Assembly (NCBI RefSeq): GCF_036248255.1 | Contig: NZ_CP109178.1 | Span: 2,480,001-2,544,000, forward strand | Origin: Streptomyces sp. NBC_01717 | Lineage (GTDB): Bacteria > Actinomycetota > Actinomycetes > Streptomycetales > Streptomycetaceae | Length of the DNA stretch: 64,000 nt | Direction: 5' to 3' | In this document: positions 53,817 through 62,620 of the stretch, in pieces | How positions within the stretch are numbered: position 1 is the stretch's first letter | Layout: each line of letters opens with the position of its first letter | The notes under the pieces: generated by a model | What the model was told of the DNA's origin: nothing | The model's input: the letters and a program-made list of their open reading frames with translations, nothing else | Databases searched by the model: none | Translations under genes and position numbers: made by a program

Positions 53817-55454
53817 ATGACCGAGACTCAACAGACCTGGTCCGAGGCAGAATCGGCGCGCTACCGAGCCGCTGGGCACTGGCAGGGGGTGACCTTCGGA
53901 GCCCGTCTGCGCCACTGTGCAGCCCACCATGGAGGGCGCGTCGCCCTGGTCGACGGGCACCGGCGGTGGACCTACGCGGAGCTGGACGCCGAGGTGGACC
54001 GTGTCGCCCGCGGACTGCGCGGACTCGGGATCGGGCGGGGTGACCGCGTGGTGGTCCAGCTCCCCAACTGCGCCGAGTTCGTGCTCGTCTGGTTCGGGTT
54101 GCAGCGGCTCGGTGCGGTCCCGGTGCACGCCATGCCCGGCCACCGGCGCCGGGAGATCGGTCATCTGGTGCGCGTGGCGGGCGCCGTGGCCTGTGTGGTG
54201 CCCGACCGGCACGCCAGGTTCGATCACCGGGAACTGATGCGCGAGGTACGGGCGGAGCTGGGGCCGGGCGGCTCGCTGTGGCACGTCGTCGTGGTCGGCG
54301 ATCCGGGCCCGGACGACGGCTTCGTCCCGTTCGAGGCGCTGCGGGTGGACCCGCCGTCCGCGTCCGGCCGCGGCTCCGACGACGGCGGAGCGGACCCCGG
54401 CGATGTTGCCCTCCTGCTGCTGTCCGGCGGCACCACGGGGCTTCCCAAACTCATCCCGCGGACGCACGACGACTACGCCTACAACGCGCGCGCCTGCGCG
54501 CAGGTCTGCGCGCTCGACGCGCGGACCGTGTACCTGGCGGTCCTGCCGATCGGGTTCAACTTCACCTTCGCCTGCCCCGGTGTGCTGGGCACCCTCATGG
54601 CCGGGGGGACCGTCGTCGTCGCGGCGGACCCCAGCCCGCAGACGGCGTTCGCCCTCGTCGAGCGGGAGGGCGTGACCCTGACCTCCCTGACCCCGCCGCT
54701 CGTTCCCCACTGGATGGCCGAGGCCGCGTCCGGGTCCTGGGACCTCGGGAGCCTCACGGTGGTGCAGGTCGGCGGGGCGCGGCTGCCGGAGGACCACGCC
54801 CGCAAGCTCGGACCGGCACTCGGGGTGAGCGTGCAGCAGGTCTTCGGCATGGCGGAGGGCCTGATCAACCTCACGCGCCTCGACGATCCCGAGGACCTCG
54901 TCTGCACCACCCAGGGCCGGCCCGTCTCGCCGGACGACGAGGTTCTCGTGGTGGACACCGACGGCAGGCCCGTGCCGGACGGTACGGCGGGTGAACTGCT
55001 CACCCGGGGCCCGTACACGCTGCGTGGCTACTATCGCGCCGAGGAGCACAACCGCACGGCGTTCACCCCGGACGGCTACTACCGGTCGGGAGACGTGGTA
55101 CGGCGTCTGCCCACCGGACACCTCGTGGTGGTGGGGCGGATCAAGGACCAGATCAACCGTGGCGGCGAGAAGATCGCCGCGGTCGAGGTGGAGGAGCAGT
55201 TGCTGACGCATCCGGCGATCACGGCGGCGGCGCTGGTCGGTGTGCCGGACGAGCGGTGGGGTGAGCGGTCCGTCGCCTTCGTCGTCTGCGCGGGCGCGGT
55301 TCCCGGCGCGCGGGAGGTCGCCGCCCACCTGAGGGAGCGTGGGCTGGCCGGTTACAAGACGCCGGACGAGGTCGTCCAGGTTCCCGGCCTTCCGCTCACC
55401 GCCGTCGGAAAGGTCGACAAGGTTGCGCTGACACAGCAGTTGCTCCGGTCGTAA
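53817..55454 (+). CDS. Salicylate-AMP ligase
   Basis: A 545-residue aryl-acid adenylating enzyme (MbtA/YbtE/DhbE type) that activates salicylate and loads it on the aryl carrier of NRPS 1. Motifs: LLLLSGGTTGLPKLIPRTHD (A3), FGMAEGLINLTRLDDPEDL (A5), GYYRSGDVVRRLPTGHLVVV, GRIKDQINRGGEKIAAVEVE and the catalytic lysine in GKVDKVAL. It is transcribed away from the NRPS operon and ends at a strong hairpin. Confidence 0.94.
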   Translation: MTETQQTWSEAESARYRAAGHWQGVTFGARLRHCAAHHGGRVALVDGHRRWTYAELDAEVDRVARGLRGLGIGRGDRVVVQLPNCAEFVLVWFGLQRLGAVPVHAMPGHRRREIGHLVRVAGAVACVVPDRHARFDHRELMREVRAELGPGGSLWHVVVVGDPGPDDGFVPFEALRVDPPSASGRGSDDGGADPGDVALLLLSGGTTGLPKLIPRTHDDYAYNARACAQVCALDARTVYLAVLPIGFNFTFACPGVLGTLMAGGTVVVAADPSPQTAFALVEREGVTLTSLTPPLVPHWMAEAASGSWDLGSLTVVQVGGARLPEDHARKLGPALGVSVQQVFGMAEGLINLTRLDDPEDLVCTTQGRPVSPDDEVLVVDTDGRPVPDGTAGELLTRGPYTLRGYYRAEEHNRTAFTPDGYYRSGDVVRRLPTGHLVVVGRIKDQINRGGEKIAAVEVEEQLLTHPAITAAALVGVPDERWGERSVAFVVCAGAVPGAREVAAHLRERGLAGYKTPDEVVQVPGLPLTAVGKVDKVALTQQLLRS

Positions 55455-55465
55455 GGCGTGGCGCG

Positions 55466-55497
55466 GAGGAGCGCCCGGTGAGCGGGGCGCTCCTCCT
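55466..55497. terminator. Bidirectional terminator between converging genes
   Basis: GGAGGAGCGCCC (55466-55477) pairs perfectly with GGGCGCTCCTCC (55486-55497) around an 8-base loop. It lies 12 bp after the AMP-ligase stop and 20 bp before the stop of the converging ABC ATPase gene, so it can end both transcripts. Confidence 0.8.
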
Positions 55498-55516
55498 GTC
55501 GGCCGTAAGCAGTCCT

Positions 55517-57103
55517 TCACCGCCGCTGCTCCGGCACGGCGAGGACGGGCCCGTCGGCGTAGAGGAGCAGTTCCCTGGTGACGGGGTGCTCCGGGGCCAC
55601 CAGCACCCGGTCGACGGGACCGGCCTCGACCACCCGCCCCGCGTCCAGGACGACGGCCCGCTCCGCACGGCGGGCGGCGGCTGTCAGGTCGTGCGTCACC
55701 ATCACGACCGTCAGTCCCAGCGTCCGCCGCAGGGAGCCCAACAGGTCCAGGACCTCGCTCGCCGTCTCCGGGTCCAGCGCCGAGGTGATCTCGTCACAGA
55801 CCAGGACGCGTGGCTCCGCGGCCAACGTCCGTGCCAGAGCGATGCGTTGGCGCTGGCCGCCCGACAGCTCCCCTGGCCGGCGTGCCAGCACTTCCGCGTC
55901 CAGCCCGACCAGGCCGAGCAGCCGTACGGCTTCGTGGGACGCGTCCTGAGCGGAGCGGCCCCGCACACCCCTGAGGGGGCGTATGAGCGCGGCGCTCACG
56001 GATTCCCGTGGGTTGAGGGCGCCGCGGGCGTCCTGCGCGACGAGCTGCACCGCGGCACCGCGCGCTCGCTCCGCACCGTCCTCCCGCCACTCGACACTGC
56101 CCCGTGCGGGCCGGTGCAGCCCCGCGAGACACCGGGCGAGGGTGGTCTTCCCCGACGCCGAGGGACCCACGACGGCGGTGCAGGAGCCTGCCGGGACGGT
56201 GAGAGAGACGTCGTGCAGCACGGCATCACGACCGTGGGCGGCGTGCAACCCGCGCACCGACAGCCCTCCGACGGCGGCGGCCGTGCCGGCATTCCGCGGG
56301 TTCTCCGGACGGGAGCCGCCGGTAGGAGGTCCCGCGTGCGTCAGGACGGGCATCGGTGTCTTTGCCTTCCCGACCGCAACGATCCGGCCCCCGTCCAGGC
56401 GGATCACGTCGTCCGCCACGGACGCGATCCACGCCGGGTCGTGGCTGACCAGCAACGCGGCGCGGTCACCATCGGACAGGACCTCGGCCAGCAAGCCGCG
56501 CATCCCCTCCGCCAGGACCGTGTCCAGACCGCTGGTGGGCTCGTCGAGGACCAGCAGACCGGGCGTACCCGCCAACGCGAGGGCGAGGGCCACGCGTTGG
56601 GCCTGCCCTCCCGACAGCTGCCGAGGCAGCCGTCGCCGAAACGCCCGGTCGGCCGGCAGCCGCACGGACAGCAGCAGTTCCTCGACCCGCGCACGGACGT
56701 CGTTCGCACGCTTCGCGGACGAGCGCAGGCGCACCGCCTCGGCGATCTGCATACCGATCCGGAGCGCGGGGTTGAGCGACGAGGCGGGGTCCTGCCCCAG
56801 GAACGACACCGCTCGCCCCCGCAGTCGGCGGGCGTCCGCACGGTCGAACGGATCGAGGCCGGCCACCCGGACGGTTCCGGCACGGACCTCCAGGCCGGGA
56901 CGCACATGTCCGAGCAGGCTGTACGCCAGGCTGCTCTTGCCGGATCCCGACCTGCCCGCGACCCCCAGCACCTGCCCACGCGACACCGACAGGCAGGCGT
57001 CGTGCAGGACGGGCGGACCGCCGGCCGCCGGTCCGAGCGACAGACCGCTGATCTCGGCGAGCGGGTCCGCCCCTGACAGGCGGACGGTCACGTGGCCGGT
57101 CAT
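55517..57103 (-). CDS. Dual ABC ATPase of a peptide/metallophore-type importer
   Basis: A 528-residue protein with two ABC ATPase domains, equivalent to a DppD-DppF fusion. First: GRSGSGKSSLAYSLL, LSGGQAQRVALALALAG, LLVLDEPTSGLD. Second: GPSASGKTTLARCLAGL, LSGGQRQRIALARTLA, VLVCDEITSALD, VTHDLTAAARRAE. It energises the two DppBC-like permeases encoded just upstream. I chose the ATG at 57103, which overlaps the permease stop. Such importers often take up nickel, zinc or metallophores as well as peptides. Confidence 0.92.
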   Translation of the reverse strand: MTGHVTVRLSGADPLAEISGLSLGPAAGGPPVLHDACLSVSRGQVLGVAGRSGSGKSSLAYSLLGHVRPGLEVRAGTVRVAGLDPFDRADARRLRGRAVSFLGQDPASSLNPALRIGMQIAEAVRLRSSAKRANDVRARVEELLLSVRLPADRAFRRRLPRQLSGGQAQRVALALALAGTPGLLVLDEPTSGLDTVLAEGMRGLLAEVLSDGDRAALLVSHDPAWIASVADDVIRLDGGRIVAVGKAKTPMPVLTHAGPPTGGSRPENPRNAGTAAAVGGLSVRGLHAAHGRDAVLHDVSLTVPAGSCTAVVGPSASGKTTLARCLAGLHRPARGSVEWREDGAERARGAAVQLVAQDARGALNPRESVSAALIRPLRGVRGRSAQDASHEAVRLLGLVGLDAEVLARRPGELSGGQRQRIALARTLAAEPRVLVCDEITSALDPETASEVLDLLGSLRRTLGLTVVMVTHDLTAAARRAERAVVLDAGRVVEAGPVDRVLVAPEHPVTRELLLYADGPVLAVPEQRR

Positions 57104-57960
57104 GCGGCCCCCCGTCCCACCGTGTCCGCCAGCCGTCCGGCCAGCAGACCGACGCAGACGGACAGCAGTACGAGCAACAGCGCCGGAGCGAGGAACGGCG
57201 TGGCGGCTAGTGTCGCCCCCGGGACGTTCTCGCTCACCATGCGCCCCCAGTCGGGCGCCGCTCCCCCCTGCCCGAGGCCGAGGAAGCCCGCGGTGGCGGT
57301 GAGGTGCAGGGAGGCGACCAGGCGCAGAGCGGTGTCCATCAAGGCCGGTCCGGCGATGTTGGGCAGCACGTCGTGGCGCAGTACGGCCCGTCGGGTATCG
57401 CCCCGGGCCACGGCGGCCTCGACGTACCCGGTGTTCAGGACGGTGTCCGCCGCGGCGCGCAGCACCCGGGTGGAGAAGGGGGCGGTGGCCAGGGCGACGG
57501 CTGCCACGAGAGCCGCGTCGCTGCCGGGGAATCCGGCGGCCAGGACGAGGACGACCAGGAGTGCGGGGAGGACGGCGAGGGCGTCCACGCAGCGGACCAG
57601 CAGGTCGCCCAGCCGGCGGGACACCATGGCCGCCAGGACGCCGGCGGTCATCCCTACGGCACCGGCCGCCGCCGTCCCCGCCAGCGCGGTGAGCACGATG
57701 GTGCGGCCGCCGCTGAGCACCCGGCTCGCCACGTCCCGGCCCAGCACGTCGGTGCCGAGGAGGAATTGGCCGTCCGGCGGCTGGAAGGGCGCGGCGAGCT
57801 GCGCGGTGGGGCTGTGCGGCGCGGCCAGCGGTCCCAGCACGGCGAGCAGGAGCAAGAGCAGTGTGCCCGCGCTGGTGACCAGCGGTGGTCGGCGGCGCCC
57901 GGGAGTGCCGGGACGGGCCGTGCGTGTCCGCCTCCGCGGTGGTGTCAGGACCGTCGTCAT
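57100..57960 (-). CDS. ABC importer permease (DppC-like)
   Basis: A 286-residue permease with five or six helices, the LLGTDVLGRDVASRVLSGGR segment typical of DppC/NikC, and the inner-membrane EAAVARGDTRRAVLRHDVLP (EAA) loop contacting the ATPase. Its ATG lies at 57960, overlapping the stop of the DppB-like gene. It forms the transmembrane core with that protein. Confidence 0.9.
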   Translation of the reverse strand: MTTVLTPPRRRTRTARPGTPGRRRPPLVTSAGTLLLLLLAVLGPLAAPHSPTAQLAAPFQPPDGQFLLGTDVLGRDVASRVLSGGRTIVLTALAGTAAAGAVGMTAGVLAAMVSRRLGDLLVRCVDALAVLPALLVVLVLAAGFPGSDAALVAAVALATAPFSTRVLRAAADTVLNTGYVEAAVARGDTRRAVLRHDVLPNIAGPALMDTALRLVASLHLTATAGFLGLGQGGAAPDWGRMVSENVPGATLAATPFLAPALLLVLLSVCVGLLAGRLADTVGRGAA

Positions 57961-58907
57961 CGGCTGTGCTCCCCCCGTGCTCCCAGCAGACGTGCGCAGA
58001 TGTCACCCAGGAGCAGCACCGCGAGCATCACCGCGACGAGAGCGGTGGCGATGCCCTGCACCATCGGTACGTCCCGTGCCGCGACGGCCAGTTGCAGTTC
58101 CCGGCCGATGCCCGGGTAGTCGAAGACGTTTTCCACCACCACCGCCGAGCCGACCAGCGCCCCTGTGGTGAGGGTGAGCGCCTGCACGGCCGGTCCGGCG
58201 GCGTTGGGCAGGATGTGACGCACCGCGAGCCGCGCGCCGCGTACACCGTTGAGCCGTGCTGCTTCGCAGTAGGGGGTGGCCGCGGTGTCCGCGACGGAGA
58301 CCCGCAGCAGTCTGGTGGCCACCGCGAGGCCGACCGCGCTGAGCGTCAGTACGGGCAGGATCAGCGCGCGCGGGGCGTCGAGCGGCGTACATCCCAGGGG
58401 GATGACGGAGACGCGCGGGAGGACCTCCAGCCACACCGCCAGTACGGCGACGAGCAGCGCGGCGATGACGAACTCGGGTACGGCGGCCAGGATTTGGGCG
58501 GACGTCGAGACCAGGCGGTCGGCGCCGCCGCCGCGCAGCCCGGTCCACAGGCCGAGTAGCGCGGCGAGCGGAGCGGTGACCGCGAGCGTCAGTCCGGCGA
58601 GGAGCAGGCTGTTGGGCAGGCGGGTGGCGAGGACGTCGGTGACCGGTCGCTCCCCCACGAAGCCGCGGCCCAGGTCCCCCCGGAGCGCGTCGGCCGCCCA
58701 GTCCGCGTACCTCTCGGCGGCGGGCCGGTCCAGCCCGAGTTCGGCACGGACTTCGGCACGTTGCGCCGCGGAGGCGTCCACACCGGCGACCGCGCTGACG
58801 GCGTCTCCCGGAAGGACCGCCGTGGCCGCGAAGACCGCGGCCGACAGCAGCACCAGCAAGACGGCCGCCCCCGCCAGGCGACGGGTGACGAAGGGGAGCA
58901 AGTTCAC
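57957..58907 (-). CDS. ABC importer permease (DppB-like)
   Basis: A 316-residue permease: VNLLPFVTRRLAGAAVLLVL at the start, RAELGLDRPAAERYADW and GDLGRGFVGERPVTDVL (DppB/NikB N-terminal domain), and the EAARLNGVRGARLAVRHILP loop. The GTG at 58907 overlaps the stop of the binding-protein gene (GTGA). Confidence 0.9.
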   Translation of the reverse strand: MNLLPFVTRRLAGAAVLLVLLSAAVFAATAVLPGDAVSAVAGVDASAAQRAEVRAELGLDRPAAERYADWAADALRGDLGRGFVGERPVTDVLATRLPNSLLLAGLTLAVTAPLAALLGLWTGLRGGGADRLVSTSAQILAAVPEFVIAALLVAVLAVWLEVLPRVSVIPLGCTPLDAPRALILPVLTLSAVGLAVATRLLRVSVADTAATPYCEAARLNGVRGARLAVRHILPNAAGPAVQALTLTTGALVGSAVVVENVFDYPGIGRELQLAVAARDVPMVQGIATALVAVMLAVLLLGDICARLLGARGEHSR

Positions 58908-60490
58908 GCCAGCGATGCCTGGGAGAAGCCGGGGAACTGTTCGAAGAGGTCGTCCCGTATCCCGTCGACCCCCTTGGCCTGGGCGTTCAGGTTCGGCTTG
59001 AAGACCGGCAGCACCTGGTTTCCCTCCTCCCAACGCGTTCGCTGCGCCTGCGTGCCCAACGTCTTCGCCTGGGCCCGGTCGCTCTCCGCGCGGGCCTTCG
59101 CTACGAGGGCGTCGGTCTCGGACTCCTTCCAGCCGAACGCCGACGGCGAGCCGCCCGCCGTGCTCATCTGGTAGGTCGACAGCGCGGGGATGGGCATCTG
59201 GTACGACCCAGCCAGCGGCAGCGCCGCGTACGCGGGGAAGTCGGCGTAGAGCTGTCCCGGGGGCAGTTCACGGACCGACGCCTGCACACCGACCTTCTTC
59301 AGGTCCTCGACGAAGAGGGTGGCCATCTCCACCATGCCCGGCGTCTCGGGACCGGTCGTCAGCGTCACCTTCATCCCGTCGGCGCCGGCCTCCTTGAGGA
59401 GCTCGCGGGCCCGCTCCGGGTCGTGGGCGCGCTGGGGGAGGCTCTCGGCATAGTCGGGGAAGCCGATGGAGGGCAGGTCGTTGCCGACCTCGGCGTTGCC
59501 GTAGAACACCGTCTTCACCATGGCTTCCCGGTCGACCGCGAGCTTGAACGCCTCCCTCACCCGCGGGTCGTCGAAGGGCTTGACGCTCATGTTCATCTGG
59601 AAGGAGAGGCCGACCAGGTAGGGGCTCTTCGTGGGGACGAGTTCGACCTTCGCGTTGTCCGCGAGCGTGCGCGCGGTGACGGGTGAGAGGTCGTGGACGA
59701 AGTCGATCTCACCGCTCGTGAGCGCGCCCGCCCTGGCGGTCGAGTCCGCGATCGACCGCAGCTCCAGGCCGTCCAGGTGGGGCACGTGACCGTAGTGGTC
59801 GTCGTAACGCTCGAACGCCGATCCCTGGCCGGCCGTGAACTCGGTCAGCCGGAAGGGGCCGCAACTCGGCATGCCCTTGCGGAAGGCCTTGGTGCCGTCC
59901 TTGACGACGAGGAAGTTGCCCTGGCAAAGGATCGTGCGGCCGTCGGCGATGGGCCGCATGGTGGGCAGTACGACCTTCAGATCCCCGTCGGCCTTGGCGT
60001 GAGCCAGGTCGAAGTTCGCGGCGGCGAGCCGGTACACAGGCAGTTTGCTCTTGGCGGCGAGGGCGCTGAGCGAGTGCAGGATGTCGGCGGAGGTCAGTTC
60101 GGAGCCGTCGGTGAAGCGGACGCCGGGTCGCACATGCAGCGTGTAGGTCGAAAGGTCGTCGGAGATGTCGATGCCCTTGAGCACGCCGTAGCGCACCCCG
60201 TCGGGCCCGGTGGGGTCCAGGTTGCCCAGGGTGCCGTGCCAGGCCCGGGCGCGCACGAGATCCAGTGCGGAAGGGCCGTTGAAGAGGTCGAGCGTCTCGG
60301 AGGCGCCGCCTCCGACGAAGGCGGCCCGGAGCGTACCGCCCGAGCGGGGCGAGGAACCTGCCCCGGACTTCCGGTCGGAGCCGGGCTCGTCGGTGGAGCA
60401 CGCCGCCAGCAGGCCGGGGCCCACCGCCAGAGCCGCGGCACCCGCCGCGCCACGGCGGAGGAAGGCACGGCGATCTATCTGTCTGGACAT
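58904..60490 (-). CDS. Extracellular solute-binding lipoprotein (SBP family 5)
   Basis: A 528-residue binding lipoprotein with a Tat-type signal (DRRAFLRRGAAGAAALA) and lipobox LLAAC. Family 5 features: SGGTLRAAFVGGGASETLDL, YTLHVRPGVRFTDGSELTSA, DDPRVREAFKLAVDREAMVK. It should capture the substrate of the adjacent permeases, perhaps the zinc-loaded siderophore or a peptide. ATG at 60490 follows AAGGAGAAGC. A 151-bp gap separates it from the ferredoxin gene. Confidence 0.92.
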   Translation of the reverse strand: MSRQIDRRAFLRRGAAGAAALAVGPGLLAACSTDEPGSDRKSGAGSSPRSGGTLRAAFVGGGASETLDLFNGPSALDLVRARAWHGTLGNLDPTGPDGVRYGVLKGIDISDDLSTYTLHVRPGVRFTDGSELTSADILHSLSALAAKSKLPVYRLAAANFDLAHAKADGDLKVVLPTMRPIADGRTILCQGNFLVVKDGTKAFRKGMPSCGPFRLTEFTAGQGSAFERYDDHYGHVPHLDGLELRSIADSTARAGALTSGEIDFVHDLSPVTARTLADNAKVELVPTKSPYLVGLSFQMNMSVKPFDDPRVREAFKLAVDREAMVKTVFYGNAEVGNDLPSIGFPDYAESLPQRAHDPERARELLKEAGADGMKVTLTTGPETPGMVEMATLFVEDLKKVGVQASVRELPPGQLYADFPAYAALPLAGSYQMPIPALSTYQMSTAGGSPSAFGWKESETDALVAKARAESDRAQAKTLGTQAQRTRWEEGNQVLPVFKPNLNAQAKGVDGIRDDLFEQFPGFSQASLA

Positions 60491-60641
60491 GCTTCTCCTT
60501 GACGTTCTGCTGAGCTGAACCGAGCACCGGGAGACGTCCGCGGCGCGTGAAGTGATGCCAAAACACGGGCAGGTGGATGGTGGACGACGAGCGCGTGCTG
60601 ACGGGCTGTACCGTCCTCGCCACAACCGAACCGACTGTGAA

Positions 60642-60863
60642 CTACCGCAGGGTGAGCGCCCCGGCCGGGCAGGCCCACACGGCGTCGCGTACGGCGTCCG
60701 ACTGGGACGCCGACGGCCACTCGGCGAGGACGAGCACGAGCCCGTCCTCCTCGTCCTGGTCGAAGACGGCCGGCGCGGCGAGCACACACTGTCCCGCCCC
60801 CACGCACCGATCCCGCTCCGCGCTTACTCTCCCGGCTCCGGACGCCTGGTCCGCCAAGGTCAT
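60642..60863 (-). CDS. [3Fe-4S] ferredoxin
   Basis: A 73-residue actinobacterial ferredoxin with CVGAGQCVLAAPAVFDQDEE and late CPAGAL, the three-Cys spacing of [3Fe-4S] ferredoxins that serve P450s. The P450 at 36725-37990 is its obvious partner. ATG at 60863 lies behind GGGGAGGGG. It is first in the leftward operon that includes the importer, behind a Zur-like box. Confidence 0.92.
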   Translation of the reverse strand: MTLADQASGAGRVSAERDRCVGAGQCVLAAPAVFDQDEEDGLVLVLAEWPSASQSDAVRDAVWACPAGALTLR

Positions 60864-60921
60864 GAGGGCCCCTCCCCTGCAGCCGCGCACGCGGTCGCCG
60901 ATGCGGCAATCAGACGATAGT

Positions 60922-60936
60922 CGAAAACGACTTCCA
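60922..60936 (-). promoter_or_regulatory. Putative Zur box before the ferredoxin-importer operon
   Basis: On the minus strand TGGAAGTCGTTTTCG, followed by a TATCGT -10-like box (60914-60919). It fits the shared motif with two or three differences. Confidence 0.55.
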
Positions 60937-61117
60937 TATTCAACAAGCTGGCACCCCCCGGTCGGGCACCAACGACCGCGACCGACTCCCGAAGCCAGGC
61001 GCGCGCGTTCGGTTTGCGCCACTGGCTCAATCTCCTCCACAACGAGCCTCGCTGCAGCCCCGTCACCCCTGCGCATCCATTCGGATGCAGAGCTCGAACC
61101 CACCCTTCTTTAGTAAT

Positions 61118-61132
61118 GGAATCTATTTTCAT
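61118..61132 (+). promoter_or_regulatory. Putative Zur box before the broken L32 copy
   Basis: TGGAATCTATTTTCA, followed by a TAGCGT -10-like box at 61135-61140. The layout matches that before zur, with the same TTTTCATCTAG wording. Confidence 0.65.
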
Positions 61133-61178
61133 CTAGCGTTTGGTGTCGCCACCCCACCCACCCAGCCAGGAGATTGCC

Positions 61179-61289
61179 ATGGCCGTTCCCAAGCGGAAGA
61201 TGTCCCGCAGCACCACCCGTCACCACCGCACCCAATGGGGGGCCACCACCCCACAGCTGGTGCCGATCACCGTAGACGGCGCCGCCTAA
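61179..61289 (+). pseudogene. rpmF: Second L32 (rpmF) gene with premature stop
   Basis: An ATG at 61179 behind CCAGGAGATTGCC begins [20 protein letters not shown], closely like the intact L32 at 22923. Codon 37 is TAA (61287-61289), where the intact gene has Tyr in a STYLVP context. Reading through gives LVPRRTTKACERGQLHP, which is the rest of L32. The nonsense change is therefore recent and would leave a 36-residue peptide without the L32 C-terminus. Confidence 0.85.
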
Positions 61290-61341
61290 CTGGTACCGCG
61301 GCGAACGACCAAGGCATGCGAGCGCGGCCAGCTGCACCCCG

Positions 61342-61571
61342 GCCCGCCGCCTGGTGGTGCAGAACCTCGCGATCGCCGGCACGCTCATCTCCGGCCTCGC
61401 CATCTCGGATCCGGCAGGACGCCCGCCCCGCTCGGAGTCCTCGGCCACGAAGGCTCCACCATCCTGGTAGCCCTCAACGTCCTTCGCCTGCTTCGCAACG
61501 GCGCCTGGAACCGAGCCGCGGTCGCCAGCAGGCACCAGTCACCCGTCCCACCTGACTCAGCTACTTGGTAG
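61342..61571 (+). pseudogene. C-terminal remnant of a metal-transporting P-type ATPase
   Basis: One frame reads ARRLVVQNLAIAGTLISGLA, and after a one-base shift the text continues PLGVLGHEGSTILVALNVLR then LLRNGAW. These are the last two helices of P1B-type (ZntA/CadA-like) ATPases, whose C-terminus has the LPLPLGVxGHEGSTxLVxLNGLRLL pattern. The rest of the gene is missing and the reading frame is broken, so it is dead. Confidence 0.75.
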
Positions 61572-61629
61572 GCCGGTTGAGTGAACGGCGATTTGACAGG
61601 CGATCAGCCGCTCCATTAGACCAGCCATA

Positions 61630-61644
61630 TGACATTCATTTTCA
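61630..61644 (+). promoter_or_regulatory. Putative Zur box before the CooC-like gene
   Basis: TGACATTCATTTTCA, ending 13 bp before the proposed GTG start at 61658. It is the best match to the consensus in the window. Confidence 0.7.
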
Positions 61645-61657
61645 ACAGGGATGGTTA

Positions 61658-62620
61658 GTGGTGCGCGTTGCTTTCGTCGGAAAGGGCGGCAGCGGCAAGA
61701 CCACGCTGTCCGCTCTCTTCTCCCGTCATCTGGCGCGCTCCGGCGCGCCCGTCGTCGCCATTGACGGCGACATCAACCAGCATCTGGCCGAGGCTCTTGG
61801 CCTCGGTGCCGGCGAATCCTTCGCTGCCCCGCCTCTCAGTGCACGGCTGGGCGAGATCAAGGACTACCTGCGTGGCACCAATCCGCGCATCGCCTCACCC
61901 GAAGCGATGATCAAGACTACTCCGGCCGGGCGGGGCTCAAACCTGCTGCGCCTCCTCGGCGACGACGAGGTACACACCCCTCACGTGCAGCGCGTGGACG
62001 ATGTCCCACTGATGGTGACCGGCGTGTTCGACGAGAGCGACCTCGGGGTGTCCTGCTACCACTCCAAGCTCGGCGCCGTCGAGCTGTACCTCAACCATCT
62101 CGTCGACGGGCCCGGCGAGTACGTCGTCGTCGACATGACCGCCGGCGCCGACGCCTTCGCCTCCGGTCTGTTCACCCGGTTCGACATGACTTTCCTGGTC
62201 GCCGAACCCACCCGCAAGGGTGTCTCCGTCTACCGGCAATACCGCAATCACGCTGCCGAGTTCGGCATCCCGATCGCCGTGGTCGGCAATAAGGTCACCG
62301 GCGAGGACGACCTGCTCTTCCTCAGGGAGCACGTCGGCGACGATCTCCTCGCCTACTGCGAGCACTCCTCCTGGGTACGGGCCCAGGAACAAGGACGCGC
62401 CCATGGCGACCTGGAACCCCACAACCAGCAGACCCTGCGCCAGCTTCGCGCCGCACTCGATGCCCGCACGAAGAACTGGGCGGCCTTCCAGCGGCACGCA
62501 GTCGAATTCCACCTGCGTAACGCCACCGCCTGGGCCAACGAGGCCACTGGCACCGATCTCTCCACCCAGGTCGACCCCGACTTTCAGCACGGCCCTGCCG
62601 CGCTTCCGGCACTCGCCTGA
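61658..62620 (+). CDS. CooC/MinD-like ATPase
   Basis: A 320-residue SIMIBI-class nucleotidase: VAFVGKGGSGKTTLSALFSR (deviant Walker A with the extra Lys), VVAIDGDINQHLAEALGLG, YVVVDMTAGADAFASGLFT and VVGNKVTGEDDLLFL. It most resembles CooC-type proteins, which use ATP to deliver nickel to metalloenzymes. No client enzyme lies nearby. The start is one of two tandem GTGs (61658, 61661). A Zur-like box immediately upstream suggests expression when zinc is scarce, perhaps for metal allocation (inference). Confidence 0.82.
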   Translation: MVRVAFVGKGGSGKTTLSALFSRHLARSGAPVVAIDGDINQHLAEALGLGAGESFAAPPLSARLGEIKDYLRGTNPRIASPEAMIKTTPAGRGSNLLRLLGDDEVHTPHVQRVDDVPLMVTGVFDESDLGVSCYHSKLGAVELYLNHLVDGPGEYVVVDMTAGADAFASGLFTRFDMTFLVAEPTRKGVSVYRQYRNHAAEFGIPIAVVGNKVTGEDDLLFLREHVGDDLLAYCEHSSWVRAQEQGRAHGDLEPHNQQTLRQLRAALDARTKNWAAFQRHAVEFHLRNATAWANEATGTDLSTQVDPDFQHGPAALPALA

